Notes under the pieces: generated by a model
What the model was told of the DNA's origin: nothing
What the model saw: only the letters and a program-made list of their open reading frames with translations
Database searches by the model: none
Position numbers and translations under genes: made by a program
Shown here: positions 9,096 to 17,229 of the stretch, piece after piece
Position numbering within the stretch: the stretch's first letter is position 1
Layout of the letters: each line of letters begins with the position of its first letter
Assembly: GCA_003599275.1 (NCBI GenBank)
Contig: QZJG01000005.1
Coordinates: 1-64,000 of the forward strand
Length of the DNA stretch: 64,000 nucleotides
Direction of reading: 5' to 3'
DNA from: Nitrospiraceae bacterium
GTDB taxonomy: Bacteria; Nitrospirota; Thermodesulfovibrionia; UBA6902

Positions 9096-9767
9096 TTACG
9101 GCACGACCGGCCCTTTGATAAGCACTTTGAACTTTTTGTCCGGCACGGCGTTTGAGAAGCTGTAGCAGCCCTCTGTATCGGTCTTCTTGCTCCTGTTCAG
9201 TTCATTGTCCTGCTTAATGCCCGTCATGGCTGAACCCTGTAATTCAGCGCAGCCATGTATCACAGGCACAGGCGATGACAGGACAGTGCCATTTATTTGA
9301 ACTGTGAATGCCTTCCCTGATGTTGCGTTTGGAAATACATAACACCCGCTGCTGTCCATAGTCGTGGTCTGGTTTACCTCATCGGTCTGCTTCAATATGA
9401 CTTTCCTGTCTGCAAGAGGCAAACCGCCAAGATCAATACAGCCGGAAATGTCTTCTCCACCGCGCACGCACCGCACGTAGTAGTTATTGCCCTTATAGTA
9501 GTGGTAAACAATGCCATTGATGAAAAACACGCTCCACGCAGTTCTCTCATCACCGACAAAGGTAGTAGACGACCAGTATGTGGACGCATATGCACCTGGG
9601 AAGAATGAGGTATCAATCGCAGGATAAAACCTGGTATCGTCGGTTATTGATTCAAGTTCCTTGATGTTCGGCAGCCGCCAGTCAGTTTTGTTTCCGAGGG
9701 AAAGCCCTTCACAATATGAAAGAGCAGATCCCCATGTCTTATTTCCCGGCTCGCCCTGCTGCCACAT
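9096..9767 (-). pseudogene. DUF1566-domain protein with two C-terminal repeat modules, N-terminus lost
   Basis: Residues 1-110 match a DUF1566 domain (LMWQQG, DWRLPNIKELESI, YWSSTT, YYVRCVRGG). Two copies of a Cys-bounded module follow, each with the pattern GC...L.G......Q.......T...GCY.F.NA...K.F.V.I.G, likely small beta-sandwich units. Intact family members have a signal peptide and the lead-in to the TGLMWQ motif. Here an in-frame TAG lies only seven codons before the ATG, and no signal peptide is found, so the 5' part is missing. A direct repeat copy at 9804-9830 lies just upstream, which suggests that insertion of the hicBA segment broke this gene. Confidence 0.55.
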
Positions 9768-9803
9768 AAGCCCTGCGCTACTGTTCTGCTACGCTGATCT
9801 GAT

Positions 9804-9830
9804 TGATGCCATGCCTGATTTCTCCCTCAT
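9804..9830. repeat. Left direct repeat flanking the hicBA segment
   Basis: The sequence around GATGCCATGCCTGATT and CTCCCTCA recurs at 10610-10635 in the same orientation with about three differences. The two copies bracket about 0.8 kb holding hicBA and the tetranucleotide tract. The rest of the 9768-10078 gap holds decayed sequence upstream of the DUF1566 fragment and the hicBA promoter; no other gene is seen. Confidence 0.6.
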
Positions 9831-10016
9831 ATTTATGGAATGCATTTAATATGTTGCAATCCATATGCCCGTTTGTAACTTCCTGAATTTTATAAAAACC
9901 GGATTCCTGAAAACAATAGAAATTGTAAAGTTCTTAAACAAAGTAAGGAGTTCCGACACTGATGAACAGCGCGATAAGTTATTTGCGAGCCATAACGTTT
10001 TCCGTTCTCTTGTTTT

Positions 10017-10046
10017 TTGACACTAAATTTATTTATATGGTAAAGT
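10017..10046 (+). promoter_or_regulatory. Candidate sigma-70 promoter of hicBA
   Basis: A perfect -35 TTGACA (10017-10022) is followed after 18 bases by TAAAGT, four of six matches to the -10 consensus. The predicted transcript would start about 25 bases before the hicB ATG, which is preceded by AGGAG. HicB antitoxins often repress their own promoter. Confidence 0.42.
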
Positions 10047-10078
10047 TCAGTAAAAGTATTCATTAGACAGGAGACGAC

Positions 10079-10279
10079 ATGAAACTGCATGTAATTATTG
10101 AACAGGATGAGGCTGGTTATTATGTAGCCGAGGTTCCCGCGCTTCCCGGTTGTCTTTCTCAGGGGAAGACTTATAACGAAGCCATCGCCAATATAAAGGA
10201 CGCTATTGAAGGATGGCTTGAAGTAATGGAGTCCAAACAATCTGTGGACCCTTCCAGACTTATTGAAGTTGCCGTCTGA
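10079..10279 (+). CDS. hicB: HicB-type antitoxin
   Basis: A 66-residue protein with the UPF0150/HicB partial RNase-H-like fold: VIIEQDEAGYYVAEVPALPGC followed by SQGKTYNEAIANIKDAI. HicB binds and inhibits the HicA ribonuclease and usually autoregulates the operon. No separate DNA-binding tail is visible, so repression may rely on the core domain or a partner. The start has a good ribosome site (ACAGGAG). The stop TGA shares its last base with the hicA ATG, so translation is coupled. The antitoxin comes first, as in one of the two known gene orders. Confidence 0.9.
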   Translation: MKLHVIIEQDEAGYYVAEVPALPGCLSQGKTYNEAIANIKDAIEGWLEVMESKQSVDPSRLIEVAV

Positions 10280-10500
10280 TGGGCGAGACCCTGAAACTCT
10301 GTTCCGGCCCAGAAGCAGTCCGTAAATTTCAGAAAGCAGGCTGGACCGCTGTCCGTCAAAAAGGCTCCCATGTGATGATGACCAAGACAGGCTATCAGTG
10401 GACATTATCTGTCCCCCAACACAAGGAACTCGGTCCCGGTTTGCTCCGTAAACTGATAAGCCAGGCGGGTATTACAATAGAAACATTTAATGGCCTGTAA
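10279..10500 (+). CDS. hicA: HicA-type mRNA interferase toxin
   Basis: A 73-residue double-stranded-RNA-binding-fold toxin. The family hallmarks are AVRKFQKAGWTAVRQKGSH, with the catalytic His in GSH, followed by a strand and LLRKLISQAGIT. HicA cleaves mRNA when not neutralised by HicB. The length is normal for the family and the catalytic His is present, so it should be active. It directly follows hicB with a one-base overlap and is followed 9 bases later by a long CTGT tract. Confidence 0.9.
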   Translation: MGETLKLCSGPEAVRKFQKAGWTAVRQKGSHVMMTKTGYQWTLSVPQHKELGPGLLRKLISQAGITIETFNGL

Positions 10501-10509
10501 AGATTTAAA

Positions 10510-10563
<54 letters not shown>

Positions 10564-10609
10564 GCAGGTCGGTACGATCGGAGATTCGTGCCGAACTCGA
10601 TTCCGAGAA

Positions 10610-10635
10610 TGATGCCATGCCGATTACTCCCTCAA
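10610..10635. repeat. Right direct repeat flanking the hicBA segment
   Basis: Same-orientation partner of 9804-9830 (GATGCCATGCCGATTACTCC). It lies between the tetranucleotide tract and the end of the ABC ATPase gene. Confidence 0.6.
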
Positions 10636-10670
10636 TTTTTTAAATAGACTTCTTTTAAACAAAGCGCAAA

Positions 10671-11357
10671 TTATATGCCTTGTACGACACTGATCGACCC
10701 GTTGTCCATTTTGAGCTGCCTTCCGGTATCCCGCGCAAGCCCGGAGTTGTGGGTCACCATAATGAATGTTGTCCCCGCTTCTTCATTCATCCTCTTAAAA
10801 AAACGCATGATCTCCGCCTCTGTTGCCTCGTCCAGGTCGCCTGTGGGTTCGTCAGCCAGAACAACCTCGGGGTCATTGATAAAGGCCCGCGCTATGGCGA
10901 CCCGTCTTTGCTGGCCTCCCGACAGTTGGGACGGATATGCGTTTAGCTTGTCCCCTACTCCCGCCATATGGAGCAATTCAGCCGCCTTCTTTTCGGCTGC
11001 CGCGATTGCCCTGTTTCCGGTCTTGAAGAGCACGGGCAGCAAAACGTTTTCTTCCGAAGTCAGATTCGGCAGAAGGCTCGCAAACTGAAATATAAAACCC
11101 GTCTTTTCGCACCTGTATTCCGAAAGCCTGTCTTTGTCGAGAGAATAAATATCTTTGCCTTCATACAGGACCGTTCCAGAGGTCGGTCTTGCAATGCCGC
11201 CGATAATGGAGAGAAGGGTGGTCTTGCCCGAACCTGAATGCCCCACTATGGAGATAAACTCCCTGCTGTCTATCTCAAGCGATACATTCCGGACAGCATC
11301 GAATCTGTCTTTGCCGATAAAATAACTTTTGGTGACATCACTAAGAACTATATGCAT
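10671..11357 (-). CDS. ABC transporter ATP-binding protein, MacB/LolD type
   Basis: A 228-residue ATPase with Walker A GHSGSGKTT, Q-loop FQFASLLP, signature LSGGQQRR, Walker B VVLADEPTGDLD and H-loop VTH. The sequence is typical of the LolD/MacB/FtsE-like branch that powers FtsX-family permeases. I place the start at MHIVLSDVTKSY (11357), not at the track start 81 bases upstream. This ATG overlaps the TGA of the permease gene by one base, so the two are translationally coupled. The substrate is unknown; the cluster suggests a role with a haem protein and a copper chaperone. Confidence 0.9.
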   Translation of the reverse strand: MHIVLSDVTKSYFIGKDRFDAVRNVSLEIDSREFISIVGHSGSGKTTLLSIIGGIARPTSGTVLYEGKDIYSLDKDRLSEYRCEKTGFIFQFASLLPNLTSEENVLLPVLFKTGNRAIAAAEKKAAELLHMAGVGDKLNAYPSQLSGGQQRRVAIARAFINDPEVVLADEPTGDLDEATEAEIMRFFKRMNEEAGTTFIMVTHNSGLARDTGRQLKMDNGSISVVQGI

Positions 11358-12550
11358 CAGGCCAGCTCCCCTTTTATCACGGCAAGCGGCTCCAGTTTTT
11401 TTATTCGCTGGACCGGCGAAAAAGCGCCCAAAATACAAATCCCTGTCCCAATGACAAAACCGGCTGCGCCTATTACGGCCCTGTCAACTGCGTTCAATCC
11501 TCCCGGAAGATTTTTCAGGATCGTGAAGCTCTTCGCAAGCAGCAAGGACAGCGCGGTCCCGAAAACAACCCCGCAAACGCTGCCCATGAGCCCGATAAAG
11601 AAGACTTCGATAAAGAAAAGCTTCGCGACATGGGACTCCTTTGCTCCGAGAGCAAGCATTACGCCGACCTCGCGCAGCCGTTCATTGACCGTAGCAGAGA
11701 AGATCGCCCACGCCAGAAGGACGGAGAGTATAGAGGCCATGAAAACCGTGATCGAGAAAATCATGTTTATATCTCCGAGGGCGCCCGTAATATCTTTGCC
11801 TATATCGCTCCTCGTTACTACATCCGCCTCGATAATATCACCTTCGATAATCCTTCCGACTATATAGGGATCATACCCTTCTTTTACCTTTACAAAAATA
11901 ATGGATATCTCATCGGGCTTCAACTGAGATCTGCCCTTTTGAAGGATCTCTTCAACATTTTCATCGCTTGTAAATATTGCGTTATCCAGTCCCGTGCCGG
12001 TTTTATCGAGAGCGCCCATGATTTTAAATCTTGTCCCGAACAGCATCGCATCCATAAGTCCGAGCCCGATATTAAGGAAGGACTCGTGTCCGACTATGGC
12101 TTCGTTCTTTTCCAGTTTGCGCCCGATGGCCTTTTCCAGCCAGGGCATAATAATAAAATCGCTCTCCTGGTTGAACGCCACCACAGTTGCCTCAGGCACG
12201 TCGCAGCAGACACCCTGTATTGTTGTAAGGTAGGTATGGAATGTTATTACATCTACGCCTTCGATCTTCTTTACTCTGTTAATTATATTTTTATTCATGT
12301 AGAAGGACTTGGACTTTGACTCAAGCAACACTTCTTCGGCATAGCTTCTTGCGCCTACCGGGACCACGATCAGGTCTGCGCCGAGACGGGCCGAGGCCCT
12401 CTCAATGCCGGAGCTTACATTTATTATGAAAGAAAGCCCGAAGACCAGAACGGATACAATGAGCGAGATGGAGAAAACAAGTATACCGGTCCTGAATTTC
12501 TTCCGCCGTATGTTCTTTGTTGCAAGCGTAACGAGGTTGAATTTTTTCAT
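11357..12550 (-). CDS. ABC transporter permease, FtsX/MacB-like
   Basis: A 397-residue permease with one N-terminal membrane span (about 20-42), a large extracytoplasmic domain (about 45-260) and three C-terminal spans of the FtsX fold, including the conserved VNERLREVGVMLALGAKESHV between the first and second. Proteins of this type act mechanically or in efflux with a LolD-like ATPase, here encoded next with a one-base overlap. The start codon lies only four bases beyond the T-run of a strong terminator hairpin and lacks a ribosome site, so expression may depend on read-through. Confidence 0.85.
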   Translation of the reverse strand: MKKFNLVTLATKNIRRKKFRTGILVFSISLIVSVLVFGLSFIINVSSGIERASARLGADLIVVPVGARSYAEEVLLESKSKSFYMNKNIINRVKKIEGVDVITFHTYLTTIQGVCCDVPEATVVAFNQESDFIIMPWLEKAIGRKLEKNEAIVGHESFLNIGLGLMDAMLFGTRFKIMGALDKTGTGLDNAIFTSDENVEEILQKGRSQLKPDEISIIFVKVKEGYDPYIVGRIIEGDIIEADVVTRSDIGKDITGALGDINMIFSITVFMASILSVLLAWAIFSATVNERLREVGVMLALGAKESHVAKLFFIEVFFIGLMGSVCGVVFGTALSLLLAKSFTILKNLPGGLNAVDRAVIGAAGFVIGTGICILGAFSPVQRIKKLEPLAVIKGELA

Positions 12551-12553
12551 GGG

Positions 12554-12594
12554 CTAAAAAACAAGCGGGCAACCTTTCAAAGGAATGCCCGCTT
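12554..12594 (-). terminator. Intrinsic terminator or attenuator between haem-propeller and permease genes
   Basis: On the minus strand AAGCGGGC pairs with GCCCGCTT around an internal CCTT/AAGG stem, followed by TGTTTTTT. This has all the parts of a Rho-independent terminator for the beta-propeller gene. The T-run ends four bases before the permease ATG. Confidence 0.8.
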
Positions 12595-12616
12595 TATTAA
12601 AAGTGTTTTTGCCTTG

Positions 12617-13699
12617 TTACTTTAAGTTGCCGTCCAGGCCGCAAAGGATTGCGCTCGCCGAGATACCCATTTTCTCATGACATGCGTTGCATGCGGACAC
12701 GGATTTACCCACAAGCTTTTTTGCCTCCATGTCATAGACCTGCAATGTGCCGTCCGTTATGGTCTTGGTGCCTTCCTCTATTTTGACGTTTAAAGGCTGC
12801 CTTAACGTAAGCACTGCATATTTGCCGTCCGGCGTCGGCATGACATCGTGGTTTTCACCACCTGTTATCATTTCTTCATCTACGAGCTTAAGGGTCTTTG
12901 CATCCAGGAGAAACATCCTGTCTCCGCCTGACTGCAGGAGGTATTTGCCGTCATTTGTGAAAAACTGCCTGAAGGTTATGGTCTTGCCGGGCTCTCCGGT
13001 TATGGTGTTTTTTGTAATTACCTTTACCTTGCCGTTTTCAAGCTCCTTGAGGTCCAGCATTACGAGATCGATTTTCCCATTCGGTTTCCCCTCTTCAACA
13101 AGATTTACGGCGATTACAAAGCCCTTCATGTCAGGCGTATTTATCCCATGGAAAAACTTGTATCCGCCGGCCTTATAGCCAAGCTCGTCAAAAAATACCC
13201 GGTGCTTGTGATTGAGGTCCTTTTTGTCAAATACGTCGACATACGCCTCGGTAGTCATCATCACCGGCATATAGGATGTTTTGGTCTGTCCGGAGGCGCA
13301 ATAAAGAGGCATCGGGCCTTTTGCCCTTGCGTCCAGATCGAGCGCTACGTCTTTTATAACGTTGCCGGTCTTCAGGTCGCTCTTTCCAACATGGACCTTG
13401 TTGTTGGGATCAAGCTTATAGGTGGACCAGAACATTGTATTCCTGTCGTTTACATCGATCCTCGGATCGTGAGTTGCGTGAGTATTCTTGTCCCCTATTA
13501 CTATCCTGTCCAGGTTGTTGACCTTTATCGGGTTTTCCGCGTCATTGGGGTCGATTATCACCTCTGCCTTGGCAAAATGCCCTCCCATTCCCGAGACATA
13601 AATGGCCCCGGAATATATTTTCTTTGCTGCTGTGGCAAATGTAACGGCAAATACAGCCGCCATTATTACCATCGAAACAATAAAAAATCTTTTTTTCAT
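12617..13699 (-). CDS. Secreted YncE-like beta-propeller with C-terminal haem-c motif
   Basis: A 360-residue exported protein. The signal peptide spans MKKRFFIVSMVIMAAVFAVTFATA. The body contains propeller-like blades (for example MLDLKELENGKVKVI, MPTPDGKYAVLTL), and near the C-terminus there is one CNACH motif for covalent haem c. It probably acts as a periplasmic redox or sensor protein. I choose the ATG at 13699 because GGAGG sits seven bases ahead; the track ATG at 13705 is only one base from it. Context: PCu(A)C-like gene upstream, ABC transporter downstream, terminator after the stop. The precise role is not recognisable. Confidence 0.72.
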   Translation of the reverse strand: MKKRFFIVSMVIMAAVFAVTFATAAKKIYSGAIYVSGMGGHFAKAEVIIDPNDAENPIKVNNLDRIVIGDKNTHATHDPRIDVNDRNTMFWSTYKLDPNNKVHVGKSDLKTGNVIKDVALDLDARAKGPMPLYCASGQTKTSYMPVMMTTEAYVDVFDKKDLNHKHRVFFDELGYKAGGYKFFHGINTPDMKGFVIAVNLVEEGKPNGKIDLVMLDLKELENGKVKVITKNTITGEPGKTITFRQFFTNDGKYLLQSGGDRMFLLDAKTLKLVDEEMITGGENHDVMPTPDGKYAVLTLRQPLNVKIEEGTKTITDGTLQVYDMEAKKLVGKSVSACNACHEKMGISASAILCGLDGNLK

Positions 13700-13815
13700 T
13701 GCCATTCCTCCTTTTTATTTTTAAGTTTTATATAGTCTGTCAACCAGTTGTCCCGCTTTGTCCCTCACCTCCATTCCTGTAAATAATTTTTCAGACATTC
13801 ATTAATTGAAATACT

Positions 13816-14298
13816 CTAATGATGGTGCATTAAATGGTCATCAATCCCCTTGCCGAGCCTGACCTTCACCTCTTTCTTCCCTGACCTCTCAAATTTTAAA
13901 TATAAAATGAACTCATTGCCCTCTTTCATGTCCTCCGGAATTCTGAACATCATTATGTGAAGGCCGCCGGGTTTCAGCTCCACAGTGGTTTTTGCCGGAA
14001 CATGTATCTTTTCAGCCCTTACCATCTTTCCATTTTTCACATTATGGAGCTCCGTGAGCGTTCCGCCTATATTCACCTCTGCTCCTGTCAGGTTATCATC
14101 TCCTTCGCCCTCGTTTACAATCTTCAGAAACACGGAGCCGCTTCCTATTATCACTGAAGACAGGATTGCCTCCTGCGCTTCAATGCGTATAAGCGGGACC
14201 GCAGGAGATGTACCCATACCTGTTGCTGTGCCGTTTAAATAAAGAAATAACAGCGCCGGAACCAATAAAGTAATAAAATAAAATCTGATCTTTCCCAT
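13816..14298 (-). CDS. PCu(A)C-like periplasmic copper chaperone
   Basis: About 160 residues with a signal peptide (MGKIRFYFITLLVPALLFLY). The mature domain shows the DUF461/PCu(A)C pattern: FLKIVNEGEGDDNLTGAEV, then His in TELHNV, Met in NGKMV, and HIMMF as the HxM pair of copper ligands. The tail DDHLMHHH could also bind metal. PCu(A)C proteins deliver Cu(I) to the CuA site of cytochrome oxidase or to other cuproenzymes. I prefer the ATG at 14298; the track start is a TTG 33 bases upstream that would disrupt the signal peptide. Confidence 0.8.
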   Translation of the reverse strand: MGKIRFYFITLLVPALLFLYLNGTATGMGTSPAVPLIRIEAQEAILSSVIIGSGSVFLKIVNEGEGDDNLTGAEVNIGGTLTELHNVKNGKMVRAEKIHVPAKTTVELKPGGLHIMMFRIPEDMKEGNEFILYLKFERSGKKEVKVRLGKGIDDHLMHHH

Positions 14299-14542
14299 AA
14301 AACCTGTCTTCAAATACAGCAACCGGTTCAAAAATTAATCATGGAAATCAAGTGACATGAAAACTATAATCAATACATTCCAGGTTGGCAAGTAAATTTT
14401 TTTTATATTTTTATGACCTTCACCATCGCTCAAACATCCGTCACGGACCATCCTGTGCAAAACGTGAACGTCCTGTTCGGATTTCATACAATGTTTTGTT
14501 TATATTTTTATTATTTTTCAAGTAAGATTAGTTAGTTGATAT

Positions 14543-14558
14543 TGGCATACATATTGCA
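14543..14558 (+). promoter_or_regulatory. Sigma-54 promoter of the amino-acid-binding protein gene
   Basis: TGGCATACATATTGCA matches the -24/-12 consensus with GG and GC at the exact ten-base spacing and an intact TTGCA. The predicted transcript starts about 60 bases before the ATG, and its leader holds a small inverted repeat AGGCTTA/TAAGCCT. Upstream, 14332-14542 contains an AGTGACATGA half-site at about 14351 and a CCGTCACGG palindrome, either of which could bind an activator. Confidence 0.75.
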
Positions 14559-14627
14559 AAATAAAATTCCAGGTGAACATAAGGCTTAATCTAAGCCTCA
14601 CGCACAAAAAGAAAGGAGAACTTTAAA

Positions 14628-15497
14628 ATGAATGGAAGAAGCGCAGCAACGCTGGCAGTATTGTTCTTTCTCTTATCGCTGGTTTCTTATGCCTCAGCAG
14701 AGAGCATACTCGACAATGTAAAAAAGGAAGGCATCGTGCGCATAGGCACAGCCAATACAAATCCGCCGCTGAACTATCTCGATGAGCAGGGGAACTGGGT
14801 AGGATTTGACGTGGAGATAGGAGATGCCATCGCTCAAAAACTCGGGGTCAAGGTGGAAAGGATCCTCGTCAATGACAAGACAAGAATTGCCTTTCTTGCA
14901 AACGGGAGGGTGGACCTTTCCATATCAAACATCAGCCATACGAGAAGCCGCGAAGAACAGATTGATTATGCAGAGCCGCCTTATTTATGGTCGGGCAAAA
15001 TCTTCTATGCCAGGAAAGGGAAGTTCAAATCGTTTAAAGACCTCGGCGGTAAAAGGATAGCCGTCACCCAGGGGTCCAATGCTTATACCGCAGCGCCGCT
15101 GGAGATTAAAAAACATACGGCCAAGGAGCCGGTCATGGTGGCGTATCAGTCAAACGCAGAATGTTTTCTGGCCCTTAAACAGAACAAGGTGGATGCATAT
15201 TCACAGGACACGCCGATCATAGCGGGGGTCGCCGGGAAGGAAGGAGTGGAGTACGAAGCAGTGGGGCCAATATACAGCGCCGGGCTTTACGGCATTGCCG
15301 TTCCGCCGAATGACAGCAAGTGGAGGGACGCCGTAAGCTTCATTCTTCAGGACTTGATCAAGAACGGCACATACGAGAATATCTACCAGAAATGGTTTGG
15401 GGCCAAAGGTAAATTTCCGCTTCCCATTAACGCCAGACCCCGACTTCCGGAAGATATATTCGGAAAAGAGTACAGCGCCTTTGTCTGGCCTGACTAA
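14628..15497 (+). CDS. Periplasmic amino-acid ABC transporter substrate-binding protein (family 3)
   Basis: A 289-residue SBP_bac_3 protein with signal peptide (cleavage after YASA) and the family lead-in GIVRIGTANTNPPLNYLDEQG. Further hallmarks are GFDVEIGDAIAQKLG, the ligand-binding region DLSISNISHTRSREE, and KRIAVTQGSNAY. It should capture polar or basic amino acids in the periplasm. The ribosome site AAAGGAG is strong. No permease or ATPase is next to it, so it is an orphan subunit or feeds a transporter elsewhere. The sigma-54 promoter fits nitrogen-related control. The arginine decarboxylase and agmatinase genes lie about 1-2 kb downstream on the other strand. Confidence 0.9.
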   Translation: MNGRSAATLAVLFFLLSLVSYASAESILDNVKKEGIVRIGTANTNPPLNYLDEQGNWVGFDVEIGDAIAQKLGVKVERILVNDKTRIAFLANGRVDLSISNISHTRSREEQIDYAEPPYLWSGKIFYARKGKFKSFKDLGGKRIAVTQGSNAYTAAPLEIKKHTAKEPVMVAYQSNAECFLALKQNKVDAYSQDTPIIAGVAGKEGVEYEAVGPIYSAGLYGIAVPPNDSKWRDAVSFILQDLIKNGTYENIYQKWFGAKGKFPLPINARPRLPEDIFGKEYSAFVWPD

Positions 15498-15847
15498 CCG
15501 GCCGTTGCTCAAATCGCAAAATGAAGGTAATCAGGTTATTGATCATCGAAGATATCGAAAACACCGGGGGAAGTCTGCCTTCCCCCGGCGCCTCTGTGTC
15601 TATTCAACCATCGGAACGGAGTTCATCATGTCATTAATCATTAAATATTTAAGACCCGTTATCAGACATGGCAGCCTGTTTCAGAATTTCTATAACCGAC
15701 AAACGGCATATCACATTTTTGCTTCAGGCCGTTTTTGTCTTTTCTTATTTACTCCCTACTCCCTGCCAACTACTCCCTTTTTAAAGGTGTCGTATATAAA
15801 TTCTTCAACAGCCTTCCATATCTGCAGCCTTCGCAACGGAGTTCATA
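15498..15847. other. 350-base intergenic region, hairpin and duplicated start-site motif
   Basis: Between the binding-protein gene and cobO there is a strong hairpin (CCGGGGGAAG/CTTCCCCCGG, 15564-15588, five-base loop). It lacks a T-run, so it may be an imperfect terminator or an mRNA 3' end stabiliser. The motif CGGAGTTCAT appears at about 15618 and again at the cobO start. A stretch with repeated ACTCCC units lies near 15740-15783. I find no cobalamin riboswitch box and no convincing gene. Confidence 0.5.
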
Positions 15848-16375
15848 ATGAATAAGGGTCTGATACACGTTTACACAGGCGAAGGGAAAGGCAAAACCAC
15901 CGCTGCCTTCGGACTTGCAAAAAGGGCAGTGGGGCACGGCAAAAAGGTACTGATTCTGCAATTTCTCAAGAGCAGGTCAAAGGATTCCGGCGAGGTTGTT
16001 ACAGCGAGAAAATCCGGGATCAATGTAGTCAGATTTGAGGGACAGACTACTCCTCTCTTTGACCCAAATGCAGATGTGAAAAAGTTGAAAGCCACTATCA
16101 GGAAGGCGATAAGTTTTTCCATCAAAGAGATAAAGAGCAATACGTATGACCTTGTTGTCCTGGATGAATTCAACACCGTTCTGAGCTGCGGCTTTGCGAC
16201 GATGAAAGGCACCAGGAAGGTTATAGAAGCAAAACCGGCAAGGCTCGAACTCATATTCACGGGAAGAGGCGCTCCGGAAGAATTAATCGGGATGGCCAAC
16301 TACGTGACGGAGATGAGGATGATAAAACATCCGTTTACCAAAGGGGTCAGGGCAAGAAAGGGAATAGAGTTTTAG
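15848..16375 (+). CDS. cobO: Cob(I)alamin adenosyltransferase, CobA/CobO/BtuR family
   Basis: A 175-residue P-loop enzyme that transfers the 5'-deoxyadenosyl group of ATP to corrinoid cobalt in coenzyme B12 synthesis or salvage. The Walker A-like motif is TGEGKGKTTAAFG, and the VVLDEFN segment and FTGRGAPEELI follow as in BtuR/CobO. The ribosome site CGGAG is six bases before the ATG. The gene stands alone on the plus strand and overlaps convergent speB by four bases. A cobA-hemD fusion elsewhere in the window belongs to the same tetrapyrrole pathway. Confidence 0.93.
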   Translation: MNKGLIHVYTGEGKGKTTAAFGLAKRAVGHGKKVLILQFLKSRSKDSGEVVTARKSGINVVRFEGQTTPLFDPNADVKKLKATIRKAISFSIKEIKSNTYDLVVLDEFNTVLSCGFATMKGTRKVIEAKPARLELIFTGRGAPEELIGMANYVTEMRMIKHPFTKGVRARKGIEF

Positions 16376-17229
16376 GCAAACTTAAGACTCAAAAGTTTAT
16401 AGATAAGCTTTGCTGCCAGAAAGTCGGGGGCAGGGTTGTTTTTAATCGGGCATAGCTCAACGACATCGAATCCTGCTACTTTTTTATTTCTCATAACGCT
16501 CTCCATTAAATCCAGCACTTCATACCACCCCAGCCCTCCGGGTTCCGGCGTGCCTGTAGAAGGCATTATGGAAGGGTCGAACACGTCAAGGTCAATGGAG
16601 ATGTAGACGCTTCCTGAAAGCCTTTTAACGACTTTTTTAATCCAGTCTTTTGACTTGCGGATGTCCGACGCATAGAATGTATTCCTCTTATTGATATTCT
16701 TCAATTCCGATGAATCGCTGCTTCTTATTCCCACGGAGACGATGTTCCTTGTAACTTCCTTTGCCCTCGCCATTATGCAGGCATGGCTGTATTTATCGCC
16801 TTCGTAAGAACCCCTCATGTCGGAATGAGCGTCAAGATGGAGGATGCTGATATTTTTAAAAGCCTCTGCGTGGGCCTGGATCGTCCCCAGGGACACGGAG
16901 TGCTCTCCGCCCATTACAACAACAAACTTTTTGTCCGCTAACAGCCCGCGGACTTTCTTCCTCACCTTGTCCGACAATGCACGTGCATTACCGGCAGTAA
17001 TTGCCTTTGCAGTATGTATCCCCTCCCTGTAAACCTCTGAAGCCGTTTCAATGTCATAGAGCTCCATATTACGCGAGGCATTGATAATAGCACGGGGGCC
17101 TTTGTCGGAGCCTTTGATCCAGGAGCTTGTTTTATCAAAGGGAACAGGAAGTATGACTATGTTTGAATTCCCGTACGAAGAATTTTCAACTGACAAGCCG
17201 CCGAAATTATATGGAAGACCGTTTGCCAA
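16372..17229 (-). CDS. speB: Agmatinase (ureohydrolase family)
   Basis: A 285-residue arginase-family enzyme with all Mn-binding signatures: GGEHSVS, LHLDAHSDMR and SIDLDVFDPS. The upstream neighbour makes agmatine, so agmatine hydrolysis to putrescine and urea is the likely reaction. The gene begins with TTG immediately after the TAA of the decarboxylase gene, which implies translational coupling. No later in-frame start would preserve the N-terminal fold. It ends convergent with cobO. Confidence 0.92.
   Translation of the reverse strand: MANGLPYNFGGLSVENSSYGNSNIVILPVPFDKTSSWIKGSDKGPRAIINASRNMELYDIETASEVYREGIHTAKAITAGNARALSDKVRKKVRGLLADKKFVVVMGGEHSVSLGTIQAHAEAFKNISILHLDAHSDMRGSYEGDKYSHACIMARAKEVTRNIVSVGIRSSDSSELKNINKRNTFYASDIRKSKDWIKKVVKRLSGSVYISIDLDVFDPSIMPSTGTPEPGGLGWYEVLDLMESVMRNKKVAGFDVVELCPIKNNPAPDFLAAKLIYKLLSLKFA

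Noticed and set aside
15498-15847. Cobalamin riboswitch upstream of cobO
   Set aside because: No B12-box-like conserved core could be found in the sequence.
15628-15855. 75-codon ORF before cobO with a CGGAG-like site
   Set aside because: Contains low-complexity ACTCCC repeat sequence, no recognisable domain, and its end runs into the cobO start.
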